49,544 nt of DNA, from contig JANYKV010000058.1 of NCBI GenBank assembly GCA_025358055.1, forward strand, positions 1-49,544. Reading direction: 5' to 3'. Positions 8,990-17,468 of this stretch are shown here, piece after piece. The position numbers and the translations under genes are program-made. This DNA is from Gemmatimonadota bacterium (GTDB lineage: Bacteria > Gemmatimonadota > Gemmatimonadetes > Gemmatimonadales > GWC2-71-9). Below the pieces are notes generated by a model. The model saw nothing but the letters and a program-made list of their open reading frames with translations, was not told where the DNA came from and did not search any database. The stretch's first letter is position 1; the number at the start of each line of letters is the position of its first letter.

Positions 8990-10518
8990 GGCACCGCAGC
9001 AAGCTTCGCGCTGAGCGCGGGATCAGCAAGGTGCCAAATGCCTCGGAGTTCGTCGAACGCGTGACTCGCAGTACCAACATCGCCCGCCGCACGAGCAGCG
9101 TTTGCGAGACCGATGAGGGCGCGAACGCGCCTAGGGGTAAGCCGAAGTGCTCGCGTGAACTCTGCTTGGGCCTCCACCGGCCGATGGACAGCCAGCAGGA
9201 CCTCGCCGAAAAATTCGTGGCTCGGCTTCACCACCACGGGTGGGCCGAAGTCGATAGGCATGGCATCTTCCAGCCGGGTGGCCTCCGCAAGGAGAGCCAG
9301 CGCGGCTTGCGAGTCGCCAGCTGCAAGTCGGATGCTCGCCCGGAGCTCCCGCGCCAAGATCGCCGCCGTTGGATCCGTGACGTTTCCATCCGCAGCGGCG
9401 AGGGAGTAGAGCGAGGCCAAGGCGCGCTCCGCGACGGCCAGATCCCGCCTCTGCTCGGCGGCGAACCCTGCGACAAAGGCATCAACCGCGCGATCGTAAA
9501 CGCTCAGATCGCTGGTCGGGATCGGCCAGTCGAGGATTGGATGGGACCATCCTTCGGTATCGAACACATGATGCGCCCGCATGGCGATGAGTTCGGAGCG
9601 TTCGCGTCCAGAAGACGGTATCAGCATGTGAGACCGAAGCGCCTCGAGCAGCTGTTCCGCATCTCGATACCGGCCTTGCTGCACATACCCATAGTGCAGC
9701 CAGCCGGTGTAGTGCCCGGGGCGCCATTTTGCATGGTCGTGACCGGAGGCAATTTCGTTCTGCGTAACAACTTCGTCCCACATGCCCAGCGCCAAAAAAA
9801 TATGGGTCGTCATGTGCTGGGCGTGAGGAGCGTCCGGGGCAATCTTGCTGTAGGCCCGGGCCGCTTCCAGCCCGCGGGCCGCGTGCTCCGGGTCGTCGTA
9901 GGCGTGAATCACGTAATGGGCGGCACCGGGGTGCTGGAGATTCTGGCGAAACACCTCTTCCGCCAAGAGTCCGGCGCGGAGATACGTCGGGACGTCCCGC
10001 GTGCCCTGATTGAGACCGAGGAGGGCGAGGGCGTAGAAGGACTTGGCTTCGAGATCCTGAGGATACTGGGCCGCCAACCGTTCCATTTTGCCGGCGTACG
10101 CGGTATCCCGACGGGCCTTTGATCCCTCGCCATATAAAGTTTCCACCGCTTCCAAATAGCCCCGTTCGCGAAGCGTCATTGCCTTCGCTGCGCGGGCCGC
10201 AGGAGTTGGACCCAGTCGGGCCAACGCCGCCCGAGCGGCCTCACGATCCTGCTGGTTCCACACCGGGTGAGTATAGGTCATTGCCTCGCCCCAAAAGGCG
10301 AGAGCGAAGGATGAGTCGAGCTGCTCCGCGGCTCGGAAGGCCACGGCCGCCCGTTCGTATTCGAAGCTATGGAGGAGGAGAGCGCCACGAAAAAATTCCG
10401 GTTGCGCTGCTGACGACCCTGAGTTCGGAAACTCGATCTGCCCGAGTCGCTCCTGAGCTGGCAACGGTGCGAAAGCAACCAGGGCGCTCAGGAGGAGGGC
10501 CCAAAAGGCCCGATTCAA
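8986..10518 (-). CDS. Exported TPR-repeat protein
   Basis: 510 residues from a TTG at 10516-10518 that overlaps the TGA of the preceding gene (TTGA) and sits behind AGGCGGAG. This start gives a clean signal peptide (NRAFWALLLSALVAFAPLPAQ). The frame stays open further upstream, but that part overlaps the previous gene and looks non-coding. TPR units are visible (FEYERAAVAFRAAEQLDSSFA near residue 40; GRYRDAEQLLEALRSH; RPVEAQAEFTRALRLTPRR near the end). Histidines cluster in HYVIHAYDDPEHAARGLEAA and HAQHMTTHIFLALGMWDEV, as in a family of TPR proteins found in Gemmatimonadota-like genomes. No enzyme activity can be assigned. Confidence 0.8.
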   Translation of the reverse strand: MNRAFWALLLSALVAFAPLPAQERLGQIEFPNSGSSAAQPEFFRGALLLHSFEYERAAVAFRAAEQLDSSFALAFWGEAMTYTHPVWNQQDREAARAALARLGPTPAARAAKAMTLRERGYLEAVETLYGEGSKARRDTAYAGKMERLAAQYPQDLEAKSFYALALLGLNQGTRDVPTYLRAGLLAEEVFRQNLQHPGAAHYVIHAYDDPEHAARGLEAARAYSKIAPDAPHAQHMTTHIFLALGMWDEVVTQNEIASGHDHAKWRPGHYTGWLHYGYVQQGRYRDAEQLLEALRSHMLIPSSGRERSELIAMRAHHVFDTEGWSHPILDWPIPTSDLSVYDRAVDAFVAGFAAEQRRDLAVAERALASLYSLAAADGNVTDPTAAILARELRASIRLAAGDSQAALALLAEATRLEDAMPIDFGPPVVVKPSHEFFGEVLLAVHRPVEAQAEFTRALRLTPRRVRALIGLANAARAAGDVGTASHAFDELRGIWHLADPALSAKLAAVP

Positions 10519-10901
10519 GCGGCTCCGCCTGATGGGCTTCGGCGCACCCGTCGCGCGTGCGAACGGCGGTGTGCGGGTCGATGCGAATGTTTCGCGGCCT
10601 CGTACGCCTGGCGGAGGTGTTGTTCGAGAGTCACCGACGGGACCGCGTCCACCGGGATCTCGACCCACCCGTTCCGACTCGTCGCGCCCGCGGAGACGAT
10701 CGGACGAGCGTACCGCCCTCGCAACGCCTCCGTGAGTGCCGTCGGAGGCAGACGCACCAACACGAGTCGGTCCGACAACTCCGCGAAGCGGGCCGCCCCC
10801 AGAAAGAACGCCTCATTGCCGAACAAGGGCCGGCCCACGACGTTTGGAAGAGCCTGGAGAAAGGCGCGGAGCTGCTCGAGAGATTCCATGGACGCTGGCA
10901 T
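10515..10901 (-). CDS. TfoX N-terminal-domain-like small protein
   Basis: 128 residues. The core (about 18-105) follows the TfoX/Sxy N-terminal pattern: RPLFGNEAFFLGAARFAELS resembles the R-x-M-F-G block, then a short strand LVLVRLPP, then GWVEIPVDA and a closing helix. The last 20 residues are basic (HRRSHARRVRRSPSGG). This domain binds partners in competence regulators but also occurs in many stand-alone proteins of unknown role. It is the first gene of the four-gene operon, joined to the TPR gene by a TTGA overlap. The start could instead be the ATG four codons later. Confidence 0.65.
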   Translation of the reverse strand: MPASMESLEQLRAFLQALPNVVGRPLFGNEAFFLGAARFAELSDRLVLVRLPPTALTEALRGRYARPIVSAGATSRNGWVEIPVDAVPSVTLEQHLRQAYEAAKHSHRPAHRRSHARRVRRSPSGGAA

Positions 10902-10998
10902 GGGTCAATTCGATTGGGATGCCGATTATACCTCGCGAATTGGCCGAGCGCGAGAGCCAGCCCGAAACCGGCCCGAGGCGTGTAACCGGGGAACCCGC

Positions 10999-11415
10999 AT
11001 GCCAGCCTCACCTCTCATTCGATCGATCTGGCCGTCCCTGGTCGCGTTCGCCTCCGCTTGTGGAAACCAAATCCCGACACCGGCATCGACTGTTGCGCTT
11101 CCTCCTCCCGATACCACCTGGTGGGTGCTGGCCTATCGAGCCGACACTTCGCGGACGAGCGTGATGCTCTATCGCCTGCTCAAGGATGGTGCGCGATTCC
11201 AGGAAGTGCAGGAACTGGCGGGGCGAGACTTCGGACGAGCCCAGTTTTGTGCGGGATGGGTCGGCTGCCCCCGACAAGAACTCGCGCAGGCCGGAGACTA
11301 CGTCGGCTTCGCGGCCGGATGGAGGAGGCTGATGGCAGCCTACGTCCTCCCACTAGGCAACGATCCACTGTGGCGAGCGACGGTTTATGTCAGTCGCTTG
11401 GACCTGAATCCGTAA
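10999..11415 (+). CDS. Small exported protein, possible lipoprotein
   Basis: 138 residues from the ATG at 10999, chosen because it places a signal sequence (IRSIWPSLVAFASAC) at the N-terminus. The frame extends upstream to 10732, but that part overlaps the divergent TfoX-like gene. The cysteine after FASA could be lipidated, although the lipobox lacks the usual L/V/I at position -3. The mature part is a short beta-rich domain with two further cysteines (FCAGWVGCPRQE) that may form a disulphide. No family recognised. It is convergent with the HD-domain gene, with only two bases between the stops. Confidence 0.6.
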   Translation: MPASPLIRSIWPSLVAFASACGNQIPTPASTVALPPPDTTWWVLAYRADTSRTSVMLYRLLKDGARFQEVQELAGRDFGRAQFCAGWVGCPRQELAQAGDYVGFAAGWRRLMAAYVLPLGNDPLWRATVYVSRLDLNP

Positions 11416-11417
11416 GG

Positions 11418-11993
11418 CTAAGCGCCGACGACTTCACGATCGTGTTTGAACGGCTCGCGCGCGAACACACGCCGGACCATCGGCTCGAAGAACTCGACCG
11501 GAAGACTCTGGTAGGCTGGATCGAACGACTCCTGATCCCATTTTTCGCAGAACTCGAGACAGGCCTCGTAGTGCGGGCTATCGCGGTACCGATCCCGAGC
11601 GTTGATGTCCATGCCTGGATGACTGCCGTAGTAATGTGCTTGGAAGACCCCGTGGTACTTGACGATCCAGTAGGTCTGCTCCGACACGTACGGGCGAAGC
11701 ACAGCGGCCGCGAGCTCGCAATGGTTGTAGGGCGCCAGCTCATCGCCAATGTCGTGCAGGAGGGCCGCCACGACCAACTCTTCGTCAGCGCCTTCGCGGT
11801 GGGCCCGGGTCGCGCATTGGAGGCAGTGCTCCAGACGATCCACCTGCAGCGGCATGGGCTCATCCTTGAGGGCGCGTAAAACAACCAGCACCCGGTCGAC
11901 CAATCCCGCCGCGTGTTTCTGCTCGGCGGCGTCGATCAGGGCGAAATCCTCTTTGGTGCAGTCCTTCATTCTCGTGAACGTCACGGTCTCCAT
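11418..11993 (-). CDS. HD-domain protein (phosphohydrolase or PhnZ-like diiron oxygenase)
   Basis: 191 residues from the ATG at 11991-11993, which has GGGAGG six bases upstream. A longer frame to 12056 lacks such support. The HD signature is complete: LEHCLQCATRAHREG (first His), AALLHDIGDELAPYNH (HD pair and a further His) and VKYHGVFQAHYYG. The LEHxLQxA start and the His-rich middle resemble the PhnZ/inositol-oxygenase branch of HD proteins, which binds two irons and cleaves C-P or C-C bonds. A plain phosphohydrolase is also possible. It is divergent from the MFS transporter, separated by 134 bases, so a functional link through substrate uptake is conceivable. Confidence 0.8.
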   Translation of the reverse strand: METVTFTRMKDCTKEDFALIDAAEQKHAAGLVDRVLVVLRALKDEPMPLQVDRLEHCLQCATRAHREGADEELVVAALLHDIGDELAPYNHCELAAAVLRPYVSEQTYWIVKYHGVFQAHYYGSHPGMDINARDRYRDSPHYEACLEFCEKWDQESFDPAYQSLPVEFFEPMVRRVFAREPFKHDREVVGA

Positions 11994-12127
11994 GGCTGCC
12001 CTCCCAGGCGCGGATTCACACCGAGAGAATGTGCCCGCTGCTCTCGGTGCGGTCAAGGGATCTCATTCACTTACCTCGGTGCCCTTCCACGAGTATCGTA
12101 CCATCTCCCCTCGATCGAGCTGATGGC

Positions 12128-13408
12128 ATGAACGGGAACGACCGCACCGCAGGACGGGCTCCACGGTATCGTATCATCCCGCTTCTGATGGGGATCGCGT
12201 TCATCAGCCATTTCAACCGGGTCAGCATGACCGTCGCGGGTGACGCCCACATCATGCACGACTTCGGGCTCAGCCCCACTCAAATGGGCGCGATCTACTC
12301 CTCGTTCTTGCTCGCGTACACGATTGGCATGACCCCGATGGGGGCGTTCGCCGATCGAGTCGGTGTCTGGGTTGCGCTCGGCGTCATGATGCTGGGCACC
12401 GCGACCTTCGGTATGCTGACCGGCGGAGTGGGGCATTTCGTCACGACGGCGGGCGCGCTCTGGATGTCGCTTCTCGGGATCCGTGCCTTGATGGGACTGT
12501 TCACCGCCCCACTCCACCCGTGCATCGCCCGCACCAACGCCAACTGGTTCCCCCCGGAGCGCCGAGGGATGGCGAACGGTTTTGCGTTGTCGGCCGCGGG
12601 CCTTGGCATCGCGTGCACCTTTTTCCTTTTTGGGGCCATGATGGAACGGTTCGGATGGCAGAACGCGTTCGTCGTGAGCGGCATCACGACCGCCATCCTC
12701 GGCGCGCTCTGGCTCACCTTCGGGGGTGACTCTCCGAGAGCCCGGCAGGACCCTGCCACGCACCATGGTACCGAGCCGGATGGATCACGCAGCTGGCGGA
12801 CCCTGCTTCGAAGCCGCCCGCTCATCTTTCTCACCATCAGTTATGGCGCTTTCGACTACTTCCAGTACCTCTTCTTCTATTGGATGCACTACTACTTTGA
12901 CTCGGTCCTGCACCTCGGACCGGCACAATCCACGCTCTTCACTACGATTCCCTTGCTCGCCTTCACTTTGGTCATGCCGTTCGGTGGCCTGCTCACGGAT
13001 CGACTCGAACGACGCTATGGGCGCGCTCGCGGCCGCCTGATGCTGCCCGTGACCGGCATGGTCCTCGGCGCCCTCTTCTTATTTATTGGCGTGGCGGTCA
13101 AGGACCCGATCTTCGTCGTCGTTTGCTTTAGTCTCGCCATGGGCTCCATCGGGGCCGTCGAACCGCCCTTCTGGCTCACCGCCATCGACCTAGGCGGCAC
13201 TCGGGGAACGACGGCAGCTGGGATTATGAATACCGGCGGCAATTTCGGCGGGTTCCTCGCTCCGATCGTCACTCCATGGATCAGCACCTATCTGGGCTGG
13301 CAGGGAGGACTGGGTTTCGGTGCACTACTCTGTTTGGCTGGGGCTGGACTCTGGTATTTCGTACGGCCCGCGCTTGCGGACGCCGCGCCCGTCCATGACT
13401 CCCGCTGA
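12128..13408 (+). CDS. Major facilitator superfamily transporter
   Basis: 426 residues with about twelve membrane segments. The N-terminal half holds the anion/hexuronate-type pattern SHFNRVSMTVAGDAHIMHDF and a loop 2-3 motif GAFADRVGVW (the G-x-x-x-D-R signature). The second half has the matching GGLLTDRLERRYG. A central loop near residue 220 is charged. This resembles anion:cation symporters (ACS-like), which import organic acids or sugar acids, but the substrate is not readable. The start at 12128 was chosen because the alternative starts upstream encode a non-hydrophobic stretch. It is divergent from the HD gene and followed by the decarboxylase. Confidence 0.88.
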   Translation: MNGNDRTAGRAPRYRIIPLLMGIAFISHFNRVSMTVAGDAHIMHDFGLSPTQMGAIYSSFLLAYTIGMTPMGAFADRVGVWVALGVMMLGTATFGMLTGGVGHFVTTAGALWMSLLGIRALMGLFTAPLHPCIARTNANWFPPERRGMANGFALSAAGLGIACTFFLFGAMMERFGWQNAFVVSGITTAILGALWLTFGGDSPRARQDPATHHGTEPDGSRSWRTLLRSRPLIFLTISYGAFDYFQYLFFYWMHYYFDSVLHLGPAQSTLFTTIPLLAFTLVMPFGGLLTDRLERRYGRARGRLMLPVTGMVLGALFLFIGVAVKDPIFVVVCFSLAMGSIGAVEPPFWLTAIDLGGTRGTTAAGIMNTGGNFGGFLAPIVTPWISTYLGWQGGLGFGALLCLAGAGLWYFVRPALADAAPVHDSR

Positions 13409-13419
13409 TCTCTGTTTCG

Positions 13420-13455
13420 CTTCTCTTTTCCCCTTTCCCTTTCCCTTTTCCTCTC
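13420..13455 (+). repeat. Pure pyrimidine tract between the MFS and decarboxylase genes
   Basis: 36 consecutive C or T bases built largely from CCCTTT units, directly after the MFS stop codon and before the decarboxylase start. Such tracts can slip during replication or form triplex DNA. No function can be assigned from sequence alone. Confidence 0.7.
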
Positions 13456-13482
13456 GGCGCAGTCCCTTATTCTTCGTCACCT

Positions 13483-14993
13483 ATGTCCAACACCTCCAAG
13501 TCTGACCGCGGCTCGCGCGACGCCCTCCTGACGCAACTGGCGGCACTGGAACGCGCCGCCCGTCCACTCAACCCCGGGACCTCTCGGCGCCGAGCCGTTC
13601 GGGATCGCGTGATCGCCTACAGTGAACGATTCCTCCGCAAGATTGAAACCCTCAAGGCCTATACGGTTACGGAGGACAAAGGGGCGGGCCTGCTCGAGTC
13701 GCCGATCGGCGAAGAAGGGCTCCCGGTTGGAGCGGTTCTCGACCTGCTACACCACAACGTCGACCGCCCCGGCCTCAACCCCGCGTCACCGGGGCACCTC
13801 GCCTATGTGCCTGGCGGCGGCATCTATTACGCCTCGCTGGGCGACTATCTGGCCGCCGTGACCAACCGCTATGCCGGAATTTTCCATACCGGGCCGGGGC
13901 CCGTACGAATGGAAAACATGCTGCTCCGCTGGATGGCCGACCTCGTGGGTTATCCGTCGGGCGCGGGAGGCAACCTGGCGTCGGGGGGGAGTATCGCGAA
14001 CCTGGTGGCGATTGCGACCGCGCGCGACGCGCATGGGCTCAAAGGGGCGGACTTCGGCCAGGCCGTCGTCTACCTCACCCACCAGGTGCACACTGCGTCG
14101 ACAAGGCGATTCGCATTGCGGGACTCGGAGAGAGTATCCGCCGATATCTGCCGGTGGACGAAGGGTACCGAATGCGGGTGGACGCGCTGGAAGCTCAAAT
14201 CACCACCGATCGGGCCGAGGGACTCAGGCCGTGGCTGGTCATCGCCTCGGCGGGCACGACGGATGTCGGAGCCGTGGACCCATTGCAGGCGATCGGGATT
14301 GTCGCCAAACGCGAAGGTCTTTGGTTCCACGTCGACGCGGCCTACGGCGGATTCTTTCTGTTGACCGACGAAGGCAGACGGAAACTCAGGGGAATTGAAA
14401 GTTCCGACTCGGTGGTGATGGACCCCCACAAAAGTCTGTTCTTGCCGTATGGACTGGGAGTGGTCCTCGTCCGGGATCGCAACGCGCTCATGGCCACGCA
14501 TCACTACTTTGCGAACTACATGCAGGACGCGTTGCAGGACGTGTCGGAAACTTCGCCCGCGGACGTCTCACCCGAACTCACCAAGCACTTCCGCGCCCTT
14601 CGAATGTGGCTTCCCCTCAAACTCATCGGCGTGAAACCCTTCCGCGCCGCCTTGGAGGAAAAGCTGCTTCTCGCCCGGTACTTCCACCGCGAGATCCGGC
14701 AGCTGGGATTCGAAGTCGGCCCCTCGCCCGAGCTTTCGATCGTGACGTACCGGTGGGTTCCGAACACGGGGCTCCCCGCCGATCCTGGAGAACGCCTCCA
14801 CGCCATCAACCGAGTCAACGAACGCATTGTCGAGGCGGTGCGTCAGGATGGACGCATCTTCATCTCGTCCACGATGCTGGACGGCCGGTACACTTTACGA
14901 CTGGTGGCGCTCACGTTCAGAACGCACCGCCGGACCATCGATCTTGCCCTCCGAATTCTCGGAGAACAAACCAAAAGTCGCCCAGCCGGTTAG
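13483..14993 (+). pseudogene. PLP-dependent (aromatic amino acid-type) decarboxylase, broken by a frameshift
   Basis: Group II decarboxylase family. The first part (13483 to about 14091) encodes the N-terminal domain and the start of the PLP domain (YAGIFHTGPGPVRMENMLLR, GGNLASGGSIANL, VVYLTHQVH). After the HQVH codons the frame must change: the continuation CVDKAIRIAGLGESIRRYLP lies two frames on and runs to 14993. One missing base at about 14090-14094 explains this. The restored protein would have about 503 residues. The PLP lysine is present in the second part (DPHKSLFLPYGLG, Lys codon at 14430-14432), as is HVDAAYGG. No slippery heptamer is visible, so programmed frameshifting is unlikely. 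It could be a true pseudogene or a sequence error. Confidence 0.85.
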
Positions 14994-16429
14994 TACCGCT
15001 TCGCCGGTGGCGGCGGAGCGGGCGGCCGTTTCGAGAAAACCGCCTTCCCCTGTTCCACCACAATCTCACCATCGCGAATGACCCACTCCACTTTGGTCAA
15101 ATCGTCCAGGTTGGTGTCCGGCCTTCCTCGCACCACCAAGACATCCGCGAGCTTCCCCACCTCGAGCGTGCCAAGTTTATCGTCCATATCAAGGAGCTGG
15201 GCGTTGGTTTTGGTCGCGGTCACCAGAACCTCCGGGATCGAGAATCCGACCGCCGCGAAGTTCTTGAGTTCCGTGATGTACGGGCCCGGCAGCCGACGAT
15301 ACCAATCGGAAATCAGGTCCGTCCCCACGCCGAGCCTCACTCCAGCCCGTTTCAGCCGGCGGAGCATCTCGAGGTTCGCCTCTTTGCCGAACGTGAAGCG
15401 ACGCGAGGTCGATCCAAAGTAGCCGCCGTCGTCCTCGAAGATGATCATGTACGGAACCAAAGTAGGATCCGACTGCACCCCCTTCGCCGCCATCTTGCGG
15501 ATGACCTCATCCGTGCGGGGCAGCGGGTGTTCGATCATGTCCACCCCCGCGTCGACGGCCCAGTCGATGTAAAACGTCTCACAGTCGCAGGTCACCTTCA
15601 TCCCGAGCGCATGCGCCTCGTCAATCGCAGCCTTGATCTCGTCGCGGCTGAAGTGGCTTCCCACCTTGATGAAGTCGGCACCCCGGTCGAATTGTTCCCG
15701 GACCGCCTTCCGCCAATCATCAGCCCCGCTGGCAATCCGAAAGTTGGCGTGATCCGGTGCCGACCCCAGCCCTTCGGCGCTATGCCCTCCCGGCGCGGTG
15801 ATGAAGCGGCCGGCGGCGAAAATTCTGGGGCCGATGACCCGGTGGTCTGACACCCAGGCTTTGAGCCGAAAGATGCCGTCAAGCGAGGCAACGTCTCGGG
15901 TCGTGGTGATGCCGCTTTCGATATAGTACCGCATCCGCTCGAGCCCTCGGAGCAACCCGTCGGAGGGGTCCTCGACCAACTCGGGTGGGATGGTGGCGAT
16001 CTGTCCATCCGTCAGGTGCGTGTGAAGGTCGATGAGCCCGGGCATCACCGTCATGCCCGTCACATCGATCACCCGTGCTCCCGCGGGCCATCGGGTCTCA
16101 CCCGGTGGCAACACGCGTGCGATCTTGTTGCGTTCAATCACCAATGTCGCAGCCCGCGCCACCGTACCGGTCCCGTCGAAGAGGAGTCCGCCGGTGAGCA
16201 CTATGAATCCAGCCGGTCCTCTTGGCGCCGCACCGACGGGAATGCGCCGCGGATCATCCGTCGTCTCGGTCGTGGGCGCCAAGAACCGCCGGCGATCCGC
16301 GGCGCGATCTTGGGCCAGCAGCGTCATCCCGCCGAGACCGCCGAAAAGCAATGTCATGAAGAGTTGACCCGTTAGGGTCTTGAGCGCGCCGGGCCTCCCG
16401 GCGCCGATCATCGTTCTGATCCGATTCAT
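14990..16429 (-). CDS. Exported metal-dependent amidohydrolase
   Basis: 479 residues from the ATG at 16427-16429. The N-terminus carries a signal or anchor segment (LFMTLLFGGLGGMTLLAQ). Amidohydrolase motifs: GLIDLHTHLTDG (HxH metal ligands), FIKVGSHF (bridging Lys), MIEHPLPR (His) and GVGTDLIS (Asp). The position that is usually His between the Lys and IEH reads VTCDCE, with Asp in place of His (codon GAC). A C-terminal beta-sandwich finishes the fold (TLEVGKLADVLVV). Relatives hydrolyse dipeptides, imidazolones or other amides; the substrate here is unknown. Its stop overlaps that of the convergent decarboxylase by four bases. Confidence 0.88.
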   Translation of the reverse strand: MNRIRTMIGAGRPGALKTLTGQLFMTLLFGGLGGMTLLAQDRAADRRRFLAPTTETTDDPRRIPVGAAPRGPAGFIVLTGGLLFDGTGTVARAATLVIERNKIARVLPPGETRWPAGARVIDVTGMTVMPGLIDLHTHLTDGQIATIPPELVEDPSDGLLRGLERMRYYIESGITTTRDVASLDGIFRLKAWVSDHRVIGPRIFAAGRFITAPGGHSAEGLGSAPDHANFRIASGADDWRKAVREQFDRGADFIKVGSHFSRDEIKAAIDEAHALGMKVTCDCETFYIDWAVDAGVDMIEHPLPRTDEVIRKMAAKGVQSDPTLVPYMIIFEDDGGYFGSTSRRFTFGKEANLEMLRRLKRAGVRLGVGTDLISDWYRRLPGPYITELKNFAAVGFSIPEVLVTATKTNAQLLDMDDKLGTLEVGKLADVLVVRGRPDTNLDDLTKVEWVIRDGEIVVEQGKAVFSKRPPAPPPPAKRY

Positions 16430-16496
16430 TGATTCATCCCTTGGCGTGGACTGATTGGTTCCCAATCTCAGGGACGGGGTGGAGCCGCACAAGAGT

Positions 16497-16517
16497 AATG
16501 GCCGGGGAGGGAGTTGA
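16497..16517 (-). repeat. Partial copy of the tRNA-Phe 3' end (candidate left attachment site)
   Basis: These 21 bases match 19712-19732, the 3' end of the intact tRNA-Phe gene plus two flanking bases, at 20 of 21 positions and in the same orientation. The rest of the tRNA is absent here. Integrative elements that insert into a tRNA 3' end leave exactly such a copy at the far end. The position is right for that: the tRNA reads leftward and the copy lies downstream of its 3' end. Confidence 0.7.
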
Positions 16518-16520
16518 CCC

Positions 16521-17075
16521 GGAGCCGCAGTACAGCGGCAGATCGGCTGTGATAGGATTGATTAGTCTGAGCAATGACTTACGCGCCTTCGTCTTCTGGT
16601 GCCACCGTCCCTGAATCGCTCCGTAATGCCTGGTTGGCACACATTCGGCACACAAGTCCTCGCTACGCACCTCCCAAATCCCTGGGCGGTCCTATCCTTC
16701 GCGCCCTAACCCAGTACAATTTGAACCCACTACCCTCGGCCCGGGCGGGGGAGGGGAGGTGGAGATCGTTGTGCTTGAGCTAGAAGAACGGCAGGACGGG
16801 AGGGCCGGGCGTCCCAAGACTCGCCCTCACTCCCGGGTGTACAATTTCACCCGCCATTTCTGTGCAATTCGAAACCGTCATTGACAGACACGCCCCGGGT
16901 AACAGCAGTTTCTATCCGATCATCGAATCGGCACGCCAACCCACCGAAGAAATTCAAATAGCAGCATGATCGGCGTGAAAGCGAGGCTGCAATTGAGCTT
17001 CCAAGGACGGTGCAGTAGAACGCGGCAAAGCGACTACCGCGAACGCCGGCAACGCAGCGGGCGCTCAGCCTCCCA
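16521..17075. other. Left part of the island, no gene recognised
   Basis: About 550 bases between the candidate left attachment site and the arsR promoter. Apart from the paired GGCACAC motif at 16634-16656 I see no supported gene, RNA or terminator. The open frames here are short and lack start signals or family features. The stretch from about 16845 to 16990 looks richer in A and T than the flanks. Confidence 0.5.
16634..16656 (+). repeat. Paired GGCACAC motif, left island copy
   Basis: Two GGCACAC heptamers start 11 bases apart, about one helical turn. The same arrangement recurs at 19618-19640 in the same orientation (18 of 23 bases equal; the differences are mainly the four bases between the heptamers). 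Both copies lie just inside the candidate attachment sites. They may be arm-type binding sites for a lost tyrosine recombinase or its directionality factor. That is inference. Confidence 0.55.
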
Positions 17076-17104
17076 TTGCATGCCGTCACCCCTGCTGTTA
17101 TACT
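17076..17104 (+). promoter_or_regulatory. Sigma-70-like promoter of the arsR operon
   Basis: TTGCAT at 17076-17081 and TATACT at 17099-17104 are separated by exactly 17 bases. The predicted start of transcription is at or next to the ATG at 17112, so the mRNA is probably leaderless. The -10 element lies inside the palindromic operator. Confidence 0.65.
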
Positions 17105-17124
17105 GAACCGTATGGTGCAGTATA
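17099..17124 (+). promoter_or_regulatory. 26-base palindromic operator over the arsR start codon
   Basis: TATACTG at 17099-17105 is mirrored by CAGTATA at 17118-17124, and the inner ACC/GGT triplets also pair, so 22 of the 26 bases are in matched positions. The palindrome covers the -10 box and the ATG. A dimeric ArsR-type repressor encoded directly downstream is the obvious ligand, giving autorepression by blocking polymerase. Confidence 0.7.
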
Positions 17125-17468
17125 GCCAAACCCACTTCGATGCCTCGTTCGGCGCGCTCTCGGACGCCACCCGACGCGGCGTTCTGGAGCAACTCGGGCG
17201 TGCGGACGCTTCGATCACAGCCCTTGCCAAGAGGTTCCACATGACCCTTACGGGCATGAGGAAACATGTAGGCGTCTTAGAGCAAGCGGGGCTCGTCAGC
17301 ACGGAGAAGGTTGGGCGCGTGCGGACCTGCAAGCTCGGGCTGCGCGGACTGGAAGAAGAGGCGGCATGGATAGAGAGGTATCGCCAGCTCTGGGCCGCGC
17401 GCTTCGACGAGTTGGACATTGTTGTCGAGGAATTGAAACGGAAGGAGAAGGCAAATGGACGTAAGTAG
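17112..17468 (+). CDS. ArsR-family transcriptional regulator
   Basis: 118 residues starting MVQYSQTHFDASFGALSDA. The winged helix-turn-helix is typical: ATRRGVLEQLGRADASITAL, then the recognition helix region FHMTLTGMRKHVGVLEQAGL and the wing VSTEKVGRVRTCKL. No metal-binding cysteine pair is present, so it belongs to the non-metal branch often paired with SRPBCC/AHSA1 proteins. It is first in a three-gene operon; its stop lies 13 bases after the ATG of the SRPBCC gene. It probably represses itself through the palindrome over its start codon. The start at 17112, not 17076, is supported by promoter geometry. Confidence 0.88.
   Translation: MVQYSQTHFDASFGALSDATRRGVLEQLGRADASITALAKRFHMTLTGMRKHVGVLEQAGLVSTEKVGRVRTCKLGLRGLEEEAAWIERYRQLWAARFDELDIVVEELKRKEKANGRK

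Noticed and set aside
14085-14100. Programmed frameshift in the decarboxylase
   Set aside because: No slippery heptamer or downstream hairpin was seen, and the shift is not at a position typical for regulated frameshifting.
14606-15850. 414-codon open frame on the plus strand across the decarboxylase and amidohydrolase
   Set aside because: Both underlying genes are well supported; the protein looks like a composition artefact.
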